Assembly (NCBI GenBank): GCA_037892935.1
Contig: JAYXKI010000013.1
Coordinates: 124,001-188,000 of the forward strand
From: Phlebopus portentosus
Taxonomy: Eukaryota; Basidiomycota; Agaricomycetes; Boletales; Boletinellaceae
Length of the DNA stretch: 64,000 nt
Direction: 5' to 3'
Of the stretch, positions 1 through 10,726 are shown one piece after another; positions within the stretch are counted from its first letter, which is position 1; every line of letters starts with the position of its first letter. Under the pieces are notes generated by a model. It saw only the letters and a program-made list of their open reading frames with translations, made no database searches and was not told where the DNA came from. The position numbers were made by a program, and so were the translations under genes.

Positions 1-612
1 AGCCTTTCCTTTTCCTCTGCACGCTCCCGTTTTATTCTTTCAAGTTCACGAAGTAATTCAGCGGTATCATCTTCTTCCTCAGACTCATCATCATCGCTGT
101 ATAGTACAATCAGCCGATGAACGATAGGGAGCAAGAAAGTCACGTACTCGTCGTCACTGCCTGACTTCTCGTCTTTCTTGTCACCATTTGCTTCCGCTCC
201 GCTCTTCTCGCTTGAGCTATCATCATCGTCATCCTTGTCAAGTTCAAGTGCTTCTTGTAGTAGCTTTCGTCGTTTATTTGTCTCATCGTCTTCTATTGCA
301 GGTAGAGCAGTACGTGCTGGCGTGTCTTCAAGTACAGGTTTGCCGTCCGCCTTTCTCTTCTTCTCCCGAGCTGCCCGTTCAGCCTCCAAGAGTTCCGCGC
401 GCAAGTCACGCTTTTCAACTTCTGAAGTAGAAGTCTGCCCTGGTTGACTAAGTTATTCTTATTAGACCACCAGGCCGTGTCTGGACTTGAGAAACGTACC
501 GGAACTTCAACTTGGTATGTGATGGTTTGTCACGCACAGAGATCTGACGCGAGCCGCCCTTGACATCCTTTGCCTGGGCTGGATCCCATGTCGGCCTGTG
601 AGCTGTGGACAT
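1..612 (-). CDS. cwc15: Cwc15/Cwf15 spliceosome component, 3' end cut by the window
   Basis: This is the pre-mRNA splicing factor Cwc15, a member of the Prp19/NTC-associated complex in the nucleus. The ATG is at 612-610 and the protein begins MSTAHRPTWDPAQAKD, the usual Cwc15 opening. It continues through the RDKPSHTKLKFR motif typical of the family. Reading in transcript order, exons are 612-500, 439-148 and 96 to beyond base 1, with GT-AG introns at 499-440 and 147-97. Joining exon 1 to exon 2 restores KFRQTSTSEVEKRDLRAEL, matching the family. Exon 2 ends in an acidic Ser/Asp/Lys tract, and exon 3 opens with the acidic run followed by TAELLRELERIKRERAEE, the conserved C-terminal helix. The final residues and stop lie outside the window. 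The gene is head-to-head with the pseudouridine synthase gene, 255 bp apart. Confidence 0.93.
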
Positions 613-867
613 CGTAAGAGTACTTGAAAGAAAGTGAATTCGGTGCAAAAGTGACAGAGCTTGAAGACGTTACGTCACGCAATGCTGTGACAAATACGAA
701 GTCACTTGTGACGAAGTAACCCCTCACTACGATTTTTTACTTTTGTTGCGCGGTCTTGGGTCTTGACTCAAGCTATCAGGACGGCGCCAGCAACTTGTCA
801 AGCTCTACGTCTATTGCGCTGCTTCAGGCGGTTCAGTAGCTTTTTGGATTCATCTAGAGAAAGCAGG
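613..867. promoter_or_regulatory. Shared divergent intergenic region between cwc15 and the pseudouridine synthase gene
   Basis: These 255 bp separate the two opposite-strand start codons, so they must hold both 5' UTRs and both promoters. No clear TATA box is visible. Two copies of a GTCAC/GTGAC-type word occur around 650-720 (tgacgtaac and similar), but no known factor can be assigned. An open frame extends upstream of the 868 ATG to about 763, but that extension has only a TTG start. Confidence 0.45.
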
Positions 868-3299
868 ATGGTAGATCCAAGCAGCACCTCTGCCAGCAGC
901 GATCATGCTACGGAAAGGAGCCATGGTGGTCGACCAGGACTGAAGAAAATCCCACCGTATTGGTACCCGTTTAGGACGAACGCCAAAGCGCGCTGGTTCG
1001 ATCGAGAGATCCTTGAAGTTATCTCGACTGAGTTTAGGGATAGAAGTGTTGAATATTACGTGCGTACGTCAAACCTTACCTATTCCCTCTGCAGCTCTTT
1101 GACAACCCTTCTTCTCGCGGAATCAGCGATACGCCTTGCAATCTGGTGCGACCACGCTAAACGGCAAGATTGCACGCCCTGGGACCCTCATTCGAAACGG
1201 CGACACACTAGAGTAGGAGCCATGCTTGCGTTCTGTGAGCCCGACTGATGACATCTATGCGGAATTCGGAATTCTAGAAACATCGTACATCGACATGAGC
1301 CTCCAGTAACGTCGACACCGGTCGAAATCCTTCATCACGATGTTGAGCGAGAATTCATCGTTATCAACAAGCCTGGCAGTATTGTGCGTTCTCGCTTTCC
1401 GATTTGATGATTAGTGACTCATGCCAACTTACTAGCCTGTTCATGCCGCAGGCCGGTATTTCAGGAATTCCCTGATAGAGATCCTTAAGAATGACTTTGG
1501 GTTCCCAAAACTGTACCGTATGTTCTCACATGTACTCCTTTTGCTCGGCTGACGCATCGGCACGTAGCGTGTAATCGCCTAGATCGACTCACCTCGGGGC
1601 TGATGATCATCCCATTATCGGTGGAACGGGCACGTCTTCTCACGGACGAGTTCACGTCCGGATCTATCCAGAAAGAATATGTCGCGCGTGTTCGCGGGGA
1701 GTTCCCGGAGTGAGCATGTCACTGAGTGTCATTTACCTGTGACTCAATTCTGACTATAGACATCGGGCAGAGAGGAGATTACATGCGAAGAAGCATTACT
1801 TACAATCGATCGACAAATGGGTTTGAATATCGTTCATCCGGAGGGCAAGGTATGCACTCTTCTCGAAGAACCAGAAGTTGTGCTCACAGGTGCGATAGGA
1901 AGCGAAAACAATTTTCAAGCGCATGCATTATGACAAGAATACTAATACTAGCGTTGTTCACTGTGGGTCTATCGATATGCTGCCGCGAGAGTGTGCACTG
2001 AGATTAGTCGTTTTCCCGTGTTTAGGTCGTCCCGTGACTGGAAGATGTGCGTTCTTACCTCTCACGAAATCTTTTCACAAACTGACTTGCTATTGAAGCG
2101 CACCAAATTCGCGTTCATTTACAATTCTTAGGTCATCCAATAGCAAACGACGCCGTCTACGGCGATCCGAAGATTTGGGTGCGTACCATCGAAAGATTCA
2201 CTAACCTCGAGACGTCTAACATGATATTCGACACCTTATTACCTCGCACAACTCTGCCATGCAAAGCAGGGACCTCAAGTAGGAAAGGGCGGGATTGATG
2301 TGACTCCGAGCGATGAGCGCGAGGCACCTCGGCCTCCTCCTGGACTTGAGGACTCGACTGCAGAAGGACAAGGCCGCTTTCATACAAATTCCGCTTTTCC
2401 TGTCAACACCCGACATCCAACAGAACTCGAAGAGTCTCATAGCGAATTTCCTTCAGAGCCTGTACCGCCCCATAAGCTCGCATGGCTGAAGAAGATGAAA
2501 AAGAAGGAAGAAAGACGACGAAATCCTGCATTCCGGACGAAGGAAGAATCCGCAGCGAGGACAGCCAACTATACCGGCGAGGCACCACGACCGGGCGAAT
2601 TACCGCGCGAGACCGGACACGATATCGGTCTAGGCTCTCCCGTCCCACTTTCAAGAGAAGCAGTAGGCATTATCACACGACTGAGAAATCAGAAGGTGAA
2701 GTAAACCTCCTTTTCCAGCTCCTAGCTGATCCTTATATTTGTACCGACAGGATGAAGATGAAGATTGGGGTCGATGGCGTGACGTGGTGTTTCGTGCGAA
2801 AGGCGCGTTGACCCCGCGTGTTGTGCAACTCGCATACGCTGAGCAAAACTCACCGCCTAGCAAAGCTGGCAAGAAAAACCGAAAGAATAAGAACGGGAGT
2901 GAGGAGAGGGTTGACAAGGAAAAGGCATTAGAGAGCCCTCTCTCAGAGCCCTCTCCTTTTCCGAAGTCCTCCAAATCTCTTCCACAAGCCGAGGTCCCGT
3001 CAGAAGTAGTAGCTCAAAGTTCTTCCGGCGACTCTCTTCCAGCAGCTGGCTCCCCTCCCTCTTTGCATCCATCCGATGCTGAAAACATCCCTCCTCCAAC
3101 TGAAAATTCAACCTTCACCGACGCAGAGTCCGGCTCCGAAGCTCTTTACTGCTCGGAATGCTATGTGCCTCTTCGACCCGACCCGAAACCAGAGAAGCTC
3201 TATATTTTCCTCCATGCGCTGCGTTACACGACCGCTAGTTTAGGAGCTTTCGAGACGCCCTTCCCAGAATGGGCTTCAGAGGGGTATGCTTGGGAATGA
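868..3299 (+). CDS. tRNA/rRNA pseudouridine synthase, RluA family (RPUSD2/Pus9-like), 11 exons
   Basis: Predicted RNA uridine-to-pseudouridine isomerase of the RluA family, closest in layout to human RPUSD2 and yeast Pus9/Rib2. Exons: 868-1059, 1127-1212, 1278-1383, 1436-1517, 1568-1709, 1771-1849, 1899-1962, 2026-2046, 2099-2178, 2270-2695, 2751-3299. The joined frame is open for 608 residues. Motifs in order: [20 protein letters not shown] and [13 protein letters not shown] near the N-terminus; an S4-like stretch with [17 protein letters not shown]; the substrate pocket PVHAAGRYF; the catalytic loop NRLDRLTSG at about residues 157-165, with the active-site Asp; then [17 protein letters not shown]. 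The C-terminus (YCSECYV, then FLHALRY and PEWA) matches the RPUSD2 tail. A long disordered basic/acidic insert lies between about residues 285 and 545. Exon 8 is only 21 nt. The first in-frame ATG is 868. Confidence 0.92.
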
Positions 3300-4454
3300 G
3301 GCCCATGCTTTGAGGCCATAGATGGCGTCACTTTTAAGCTACCAGAGACTAGACCTCGAGACAATGATGTGATTGATTATTCTTTGTATGCATGTGGCGG
3401 ACTTCTACATAACCGGCCCTGAAGCTTTTGATGAGCATAATTCACGTGATTTGTTTTCTAGCCTCGTTTTCGACCAGATCCAAGTCAAACGTCCAACATT
3501 TGTGCGTCACTTACTTCTGTCAGCCACCTCCGACATATGGAACGCAAGGCTCATTGGAATTCCCTCTCCGCGACTCTCAATTCCACGTCTCCTGATTATT
3601 ATTCCTTGGCACTCCGTACGAAGGACATTGAGTGATACTCTCAATCGATGTTTTGCGTTGCTCGTTTCCCGAAGAGGAGGACAAGCATACTACAGAATTT
3701 AGCCTTTAAGGTTGGGTTTGACTATTGAGCAAATTTTGCTCGCTTCTCCCGTTCCGTTTTTTGAATTCTCGACCGCGCTCCCTATTCCGGACTCTAGAAG
3801 ATCAAGCTCCGGCTTCCATGTGGTCCTAAACTCTTTTCTTCGCATGAGCCAGCCGCGCACTGAACTTGCGCATATGCTGCGGCCAGTCCTTCATGTCAAG
3901 CGACCACATCGTGTTTTCTGACAGTCTTCGTTGACATCTATAGTGTACATTCGTATCGGGGGCCTTCCCTTGAATGTCCGGAATATCATCCGCGAAGGCC
4001 GTATTCGGGCGACGAGCAAACGCATTAGTAAAAACAACGCAACGTGTTTAAACATTCTCAGTCTAGGACTCTTCACTGGCGTCTAAAGGCGACCTCGCCC
4101 GCGAACATGAGGCCTCATATATCATCCTCAAAGACATTTCTCCAAGACAGTGACGGCACGCGCTCTGCCTCCCCATGCGCCTTCAGCGGCCTTTGACTAA
4201 ATGGAGACAACAATTAGGATACTTTAGAATGGCCCGCGCTCGTCATTACTTCCTTCGCGGGTGTCCTGTGGCAAATGCAGATGTCAAACGTACGATGGTA
4301 GCTACAAAAATGAATGCAAGACATATTGCGCCGGAGTGACGACCTTTGTTGAGAAGGGATAAAAGGCGAAGCAAGGAAGCCTTTCGGACCAACGAAACTC
4401 ACCCGAGCTCTTTATACATACCCGCCACCAATTCCTTCACTTCTTTGAGACGCT
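3300..4454. other. Intergenic region, no gene recognised
   Basis: About 1.15 kb. The longest open frame (3373-3702, plus, 109 codons) has no recognisable domain and no neighbouring splice pattern that extends it. The stretch probably holds the 3' UTR of the pseudouridine synthase gene and the promoter of the secreted repeat gene. A TATA-like gggataaaagg sits at about 4356-4366, roughly 90 bp upstream of the 4455 ATG. Confidence 0.4.
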
Positions 4455-4840
4455 ATGAGGATCCCAGCCATTCTCGCCGTGCTTTCATTTTGCTTGTACA
4501 CAGTTGCAGCACCGACCAACACGGTCGTGATCGTCAGTACTCTCATCTTCGTTTATTATACTTGGCTAATTTCGTCCCTCAGAATGACATCAAGTCCTCA
4601 AATCTAAAAAGAGACCTGGAACGTCTATCGGGCACTTTCAAAGAACGCAACGCCGAATTGCTTTCTGGAGCACTCAGGCGCGACGCCGAACCTCTCTCCG
4701 ACACCTTCAAACGCGACGCCGAACCTCTTTCGGACACTTTCAGACGTGACGCTGAACAATTATCAGACGCTCTCAGACGTTCTTCCTCGGAGGAATACAG
4801 CTCCATGCAAGACGAACCGTCCTTGTTGGGCCTGTCATGA
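4455..4840 (+). CDS. Small secreted repeat precursor with Kex2-type dibasic sites
   Basis: Two exons, 4455-4532 and 4583-4840, with a 50-bp phase-0 intron (gtcagt...ctcag), give a 111-residue protein. The first 19 residues (MRIPAILAVLSFCLYTVAA) look like a signal peptide with a plausible cleavage before PTN. The second exon holds 11-residue units: a divergent first unit, NAELLSGALRR, DAEPLSDTFKR, DAEPLSDTFRR and DAEQLSDALRR. Each of the last four ends in KR or RR, the site recognised by the Kex2 protease. The C-terminus is acidic and Ser-rich. Cleavage would release several near-identical 9-11-mer peptides, as in fungal Kex2-processed repeat proteins (KEPs). An alternative is an amphipathic 11-mer helix protein of the apolipoprotein/LEA type. 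I see no other domain. No cysteines occur in the predicted mature part. Confidence 0.72.
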
Positions 4841-5634
4841 CCCTTATCACTCACAATTGTGTGAGTTATCTATCTCTCCTTTACCATAAAAGCTCTAATC
4901 TCTCGTTGCGCATATTTTCTACAGAACTGAGGCGAATCTTTATCCCTAGTTTCGTAGTCTGTGTTTGGTCCGTCAGGACGGTGCTATTTTGCTTTCATGA
5001 CATTATGCCGAAACAAATACCTCCGTAATAATCTAAACAAGAAAATGCCTTAACGGAAAACGGTCGGCACTTCAGTGCAAGAGAAGCATCTATGGACTTA
5101 TTTCCGAAACCTGAGCGTTGTTGTAAGTCTAACGAACTGTGATAATGGATGATTTGCGAACCAGCCCAGAAAATCTATTTTATTCGGGGACAAACACTAT
5201 AAAATGGTCGTCTCGTTTTACTCTACAATTCAAATAGTTTAGCTTTCGTCTGATCTTAACCAGTCTACTGCGCAACGAAGGGAACAAATATCATACACGT
5301 TGGGATTTATAGTTGCATCAAGGAGAATTATACAAAAAGGGGGCTCTTCAAAACACGATAGATCACGCATCGCTATGACGAACTGCGTCTAGTCCTTGAG
5401 GTTGGTAGGGAGATAAGAAGAAAGGAATATAAATCATCATCCCGAGTGGGAGCTAGAAGAACGAGATAAGAACTTCAGAGCACATCACGGTCCTAACGGG
5501 TGAAGCGTACATGTTATGATTCATATTGTGGTGTTCTATGCAACACGGATTGACTCTTGGTCCATATGATCTGAGCAGCAAGGACTAAAATAACTATTAA
5601 TGATTACAAAATTATGGGATACAACAGAAGCGCC
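4841..5634. other. Intergenic region, no gene recognised
   Basis: About 0.8 kb. No open frame of note: a 63-codon plus-strand frame at 4837-5028 starts inside the preceding stop region and has no features. The stretch is AT-rich and lies between two convergent genes, so it should hold both 3' UTRs. Confidence 0.4.
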
Positions 5635-7194
5635 TTACATGTCAATTCCGAGGTGATCACATGCGGCGATCAATTTGTCTATGAATTCGTCTGTAACGTC
5701 TAACCCGTCCCAGTTACAGTTTGCCATGACATCTAAGTCGACCGGAGAAAGAGGTGCGGTTTGCATTTGATCATTCGGGACTACCTGGAAGTGTCCAACG
5801 TGCTGTTGGACAGGGACTAAAGCGCGCTCACCGTCAGTATTCTGTAAAAGGGTAATATGACCACTTGTCGGCGGGTACTGGGAGTTGTGCATCGTCTGCG
5901 GAAGGTTCTCCTGCTCATAGTAACCCATGGGAGCCCGTGACTCGAGCCCGGAACTCGCGGCTTGCTGCATAAAGCCTCGCTGGGGCTCCGGGATCTGAGA
6001 ATCTCCTTGAAAGGACCAAGCGTGGTCCGATGTATACTACGTGATCAAGCTAGAAACGCGCAATTTTTGACCTGTACTTAATGTTCAGACTCACCTGAGC
6101 AGTTTCAGCTTGGAAGCTTTGCTGACCAGAGTGACCAAATGAGTGCCCCTGAAAACTCTGAGGCGGGGTTACCGCGCACAATCTCTGCAACTAGAAAAAG
6201 AAGTTCCGTCCAGATCGTTATTGATTTCAGGAACCGAGAGTCAGCAATTCTCACCTCATCGCCTTGGCCCGCTCCGACTTGGGCCGCAAAGGGTAAGCTA
6301 AATACAGCCGAATCCTGTAGGCTTCCAGCTGAACGCTGTACTGCATACTGAAGCTGCAAAGCAGTCAGAAACGGTCCCAATCATGAAGAATTGATACGAT
6401 AAGCGCGCTACCGACGCACCGGAAGATCGATGGCAATAGGAGACCCATAGAACGGTCCTCCAAGCCAAGTACTTCGCGTTGGCGAAGCAGAGTTCATCCG
6501 TCCCTTTATCGGAGTGATTAGACTACGCTTCTCCAAGCGAAAATCAGTAAAAGATGACGTACGTCGGAAGACTCGGTGTTGTGACTGTGCTGATCTACAT
6601 CCGTAGACGTTGATGTCGGACTCCCGATTGCCTGACAATCGCCATCAGACTGCCTATACACTTCGGAATGGAAAATTACACACTGAAGCAGTATTGCTTG
6701 AACTCTGCAGCGAACCAGAGCGTTGTCTTGTAGAAGCCCTGCGTCTTGTTTCACTCCTTAAACTCAGCATGGTCAGTAAGTTTAATATAGTACATCTAAA
6801 ACCAAAAACTTTCACATACCTTTGTCCCGACTGCGCAACAAAAGGCCACTAATGCGATACATAAATGTCAACTGATGCTCTTCACTTGTAATGCTCGGAT
6901 AGACTCACAGTGCCGTTGCCAGACTGGCTTCTCCTGAGTCCAGGTACGCACTGTTTCGACCGTGGACGTTGTACGCATCGCTCACACGGGTAACCGCCTC
7001 GACACTGTCAGAACAGCGTGAGTTTGTTTTGAAATGTTGTGATACTGAAACCAAAGGTACGGAATACGCACACCCTGTCTGTATTGTTTACAGCGAAGGC
7101 AAGGTTGGGGATTTCTATGTCGCGCAGCTTCTTGTCGAGCGTTCAATTGTGGGGTAGCGCCATCCATGTTGCGGAACTGTTGGGACGTCGCCAT
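5635..7194 (-). CDS. Zn2Cys6 transcription-factor-like protein A
   Basis: Eight exons: 7194-7072, 7004-6909, 6848-6820, 6738-6682, 6594-6420, 6353-6255, 6184-6095, 6036-5635. They join into 356 residues. The N-terminus is rich in basic and Gln residues (RNMDGATPQLNARQEAARHR) and is followed by a complete fungal binuclear zinc cluster, C32-x2-C35-x6-C42-x5-C48-x2-C51-x8-C60 (PCLRCKQYRQ, then CRGGYPCERC, then SKQC). The first intron lies exactly before C42, phase 0. The rest is low complexity, rich in Gln, Ser and Pro, and ends in an acidic segment (DLDVMANCNWDGLDVTDEF) that could serve as an activation domain. No fungal-TF middle homology domain is visible. The spacing and the RNPxPCxxC start resemble protein B at 10.7 kb, so the two are probably paralogues. 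The zinc cluster is firm; the small middle exons are less certain. Confidence 0.8.
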
Positions 7195-9467
7195 GCTAGG
7201 CGGCGCCGGGTGGGCACAGGAGCGGTAGGATTTCTGAGAGGATAGATAGAGCTGTCCCAACGGCCCTCCTTAAAAAGCGTACTCGCCAGACTTATCGCAT
7301 CGTTAGCCTGCATTTTACCGTCTGGGTATCTCACAAAAAAGGAATGCAAGGCGAGGCGTCGAGCGAGAATGCGCGAGGAAATGCGCCTCTTCCATGAGCC
7401 GATGTGGGAAATGCGTTCTTGAACGGCGAAAATAGGCGAAATGCATGAATCTGTGCTTTAAGCCGTTTTCCTTAAAAGTAGTCCGGTGTATCTGTCCAGT
7501 AAACGTCGACGTAGAAAGAACGTTACTTGCTCATGATGCTTCATGAAGGTGGGAACGAAGTCGCCAGATGACGAGCATGGCGTTTGGAGAGACGTAGACA
7601 ATTTCGGGGTAATGGTCAGTAAGGAATAAGGAAGGCGACAACTTTCGATTGTAGCACATATCGTCCATTCCGAGTCAATTCTACAGGTCGGCTTGCTGCG
7701 CATGTTTTATTTCAGTGACTAGGGATCAAAGAATTAAACATCCGGCTCTGTACGCGCCTTCTTGGTTCTCCATGGAAGGCGATATTGGCCCGGAGAGTTC
7801 TGCTATCGGCTGACTTCCCGGACGCGGGTCCGGATCAGCTCGAACGTGCAGGAAGGCGGCTTCCTTCTCTGTCTATCGGCTTGTTTTGTTACGACTCCGA
7901 AAACAGAAAATGAGAAGCGATTATTCAACGAGCTATCAGAGAGATCGGGCATGGGGGATGAGACCAGGATGTAAGGAAAGTGAGCAGACGCTAAAGAGCG
8001 ATGTCATCATCGGATCGCGGCTGTGTGAGAACTCTGGGGTGCCCATCAACTTGAATTCCTTTTTTCAATCCGTCTATGTTCTTCTACTATGAGCAACATA
8101 CGTATGTTGCCTGTGAGGAGCCAGGGAATGCAAAGAAACGTACAACGGTCAGGAGAAAGGCGTCAAAATGTTATGAACAGACCGTTTACTCACTGATGAA
8201 CTGCAGGTAACATAGGCGCCCATCTGCCTCTCGACGTTTTCTTTGCTATCGCTCGACGCAGAATACCTAGGATGATACATGTCGTATCGCTAGAAGCCAT
8301 CATGCCAGACAGTGCAAGCCCGGCAGGAATGAATAAAGGAATTGGAGTTTGTTGCTACAACTCTCAGGGGCATAAGCGTAGGATCTCTTCACCAGGAATA
8401 GATTGCGCAAGACTGGATGCGAATTGAGGGCAATTCCCAAGAAAACTGCGATGCTCATCTTGACATTGTAATGTCTGCAAAGTCAAGTCGATCAGTCACC
8501 GAAAGCCTGTAGGTGACACGAGTAGCTTTACTCGCGGCCCGCGATTACAGTCCAGATTCCATACATTCGACAAAACAAGGTGGCATTGCATCATTCTTCG
8601 TCCAGGACACGACGTGACTTATGCAAGATTTAGGGATGGATACACCACTGACTTCGCTACGCAGCTTCCAAGACCCACAAGATCCTAGCGAAGGCTCTCG
8701 TCGAGTGGTTCGCCTTCAGAGATATCCGGTCATGGACCGGCGGTTCGTGTTGACTATGTGCAGGGTCTGGTTTTCGAAGATTCATCATCCGCTGATTGAC
8801 CGTGTGTTCGCGATAATAAGATCAGAGGTGCGTCACGGTCTTTTTACAGTGCTGCCATGATTTACTGGTTAGATATTTGCAGAGCTTTTCTCAGAGGTGG
8901 GTGAGTGCCACCCGTAAGTTATGGAATGGAACGTCGCGTGTTTTCTTGTCGCGTTTATTTAGGCAACCATGTTTCCCATTTTGATTCAGCCTGATTGCAT
9001 CTGTTGTCGCGCCACGATGGTGCTGATCCTTCCTTCCCGTCTTCCACGTTGTCCATGCTACGGAAATAAATGCTAGGTCGTTCAAAGGATGCTCTACTCC
9101 TCAGAAAAGGTATACAGGGTCGGACATCTGTTCGAGTTGACGACACCGATTCCAATGGTTCTGAAAACGCAGCAAGTTGCGTTTCGTCGCGTTAACGCTC
9201 TCGGTCTACTCAGTAACTCCAAGCTCATTCTGCGTTGTGTTCCCCGACTATTCCAAGAACGAGAATCAGAAGCGACGCAGATATATTGTTTGACCCGTCG
9301 AAATGTTATTTGAACTCGCAGTCTGGAAGGATGGAAAATGTGGTAAAGAGAGGGGTATGTCGGGGTCTAAGCTACTGTTTCCGGTGCGTTTTCTCGGAGT
9401 TCTTGGTCTAACTTCGGCTTGTTTTGTTTTGTTTTGTGCTCAGTTCAAATTCACGTCGTCGAATGCT
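7195..9467. other. Gene-poor interval, nothing recognised
   Basis: About 2.3 kb with no protein domain on either strand. Open frames are all under 82 codons and look random, with no splice joins that extend them. The part next to 7195 should hold the promoter of gene A. A tgttttgttttgtttt run at about 9418-9437 is simple sequence. The right edge is the target-site copy of the transposon that begins at 9475. Confidence 0.4.
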
Positions 9468-9474
9468 GAAAAAG

Positions 9475-9494
9475 TAGGGTTCGCGGGGAAACTC
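9475..9494 (+). repeat. Left terminal inverted repeat of the 688-bp element
   Basis: Twenty bases identical to the reverse complement of 10143-10162, immediately after the 7-bp duplicated target gaaaaag. Confidence 0.9.
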
Positions 9495-10142
9495 AAACTT
9501 GCCTGTGGAAACTAGTTGTCAACAGGGTGCTCGGTCAGGAGGTCGGGTGGAAATGTTTCCAGCGTGGTGGAAACTGTGAAAACTGAATTGAAATGTAATA
9601 CATAAGTCGCCCAAATAAAGCAATTTTTTCGCTTTGTAATCAAATTTCTCACTTTGTAAGCACTCTATTGGCAGCATACAATGAAGTCGAAAAATCTAGG
9701 GGGCATTCCACCCTTGTACAATCAATGCAGGACCAATATTATGAATGAGTTGGGATTGTTTATTCCATAGGAAAATATTACAGAATGATATATTTGTTAC
9801 ATTCTCCACAAATCCTCACTTCCCAGGTCCATATCAGGTCCCTTCACCTCGACTCGATTAACCGCCTTCTTCCCCTTCCCCTTCTCTAAGCCCTTTGAAA
9901 CTATCGGAACACGTTCTTCATCAGCAAGAATATCGAGAAGTATTGGCGACTTGACATAATGCCCCGAAATGGAGCAAAAAACTATACATTTCCTGCTTAC
10001 ACAAAGGTACATCGCGTGAATTAAACTACTAGTTAAAATCAGTTTCCACAGTTTCCACATGCCCCGTTTTGTCCATTTATGGTTGACAACGTTGACAACC
10101 CCGTGGGAAACCACCGAGTTGTCAACTGAAATTGATAACTCA

Positions 10143-10162
10143 GAGTTTCCCCGCGAACCCTA
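10143..10162 (-). repeat. Right terminal inverted repeat of the 688-bp element
   Basis: Exact inverted copy of 9475-9494, immediately followed by the second gaaaaag. Confidence 0.9.
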
Positions 10163-10169
10163 GAAAAAG

Positions 10170-10726
10170 GATTGTTTTCTGTGGTCATTTCTTGTCGATC
10201 TTCGCCGGGCGATATCCAAAATGCAGCAGCATCGGCAGTTTGAGAATCGCTAGCGTCCTAGGGGTCATGATTCGTCCTGCAAAAATATTTTCTGTAATCT
10301 CGGAATAAATAACTGCTTCATTGAGTTTTAGCTGTAAATTGAAGTCGATGAGGACGTCAGAGTTTTGACACGCTTCAATTACGTAACCAAATATACAATA
10401 ACAGCAAGTGGCTGTTACTTTCTAGCGCGAAGAATTTAGAAACTCAAAAATGTTGATCGCTGCCTCCCTTGCACAGCACATCCATGTCGTTCGTTCAGCA
10501 TTCCGCCGTCGCTCAATGGCTCGCTGCTCGGTCGGCGGTATTCTCGGCGTATCGCCAGTATGCGGCGGCAGGCGTGCACGAAAGCCTCAGAGCGGGTGGA
10601 ATTTCTGTTACTGTCTACTTGCCGGAAAAGTAATCAATAACGAAAAGGGTCGACTGCGGCTGAAGAACTGAAAAAGGTTTCGCAAGCCTCGAACGTATTT
10701 AACCGAACGCAGTGGCCAGCTACTCG
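10170..10726. other. Upstream region of gene B
   Basis: About 560 bp between the transposon and the first ATG of gene B. A 73-codon plus frame at 10450-10671 has no features. Presumably promoter and 5' UTR; no motif can be assigned. Confidence 0.35.

Larger units (their letters stand above)
9475..10162. mobile_element. Non-autonomous terminal-inverted-repeat DNA transposon (hAT-like MITE), 688 bp
   Basis: The ends are perfect 20-bp inverted repeats: TAGGGTTCGCGGGGAAACTC at 9475-9494 and its exact reverse complement at 10143-10162. The element is flanked on both sides by the same 7 bp, gaaaaag, at 9468-9474 and 10163-10169, which reads as a target-site duplication. Subterminal regions carry repeated short words in both orientations (gtggaaact/agtttccac and gttgacaac/gttgtcaac), a feature of hAT-type termini. 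There is no transposase. A 105-codon frame inside (10114-9797, minus) shows no domain. Seven-bp duplications are slightly short for hAT (usually 8), so the superfamily assignment is an inference; the TIR and duplication are seen directly. Confidence 0.85.

Noticed and set aside
763..867. Upstream extension of the pseudouridine synthase frame
   Set aside because: The frame is open but starts with TTG; the first ATG is 868 and the family motifs begin after it.
9797..10114. Frame inside the 688-bp transposon as a possible transposase
   Set aside because: Only 105 codons, no catalytic motif, and it overlaps the subterminal repeats.
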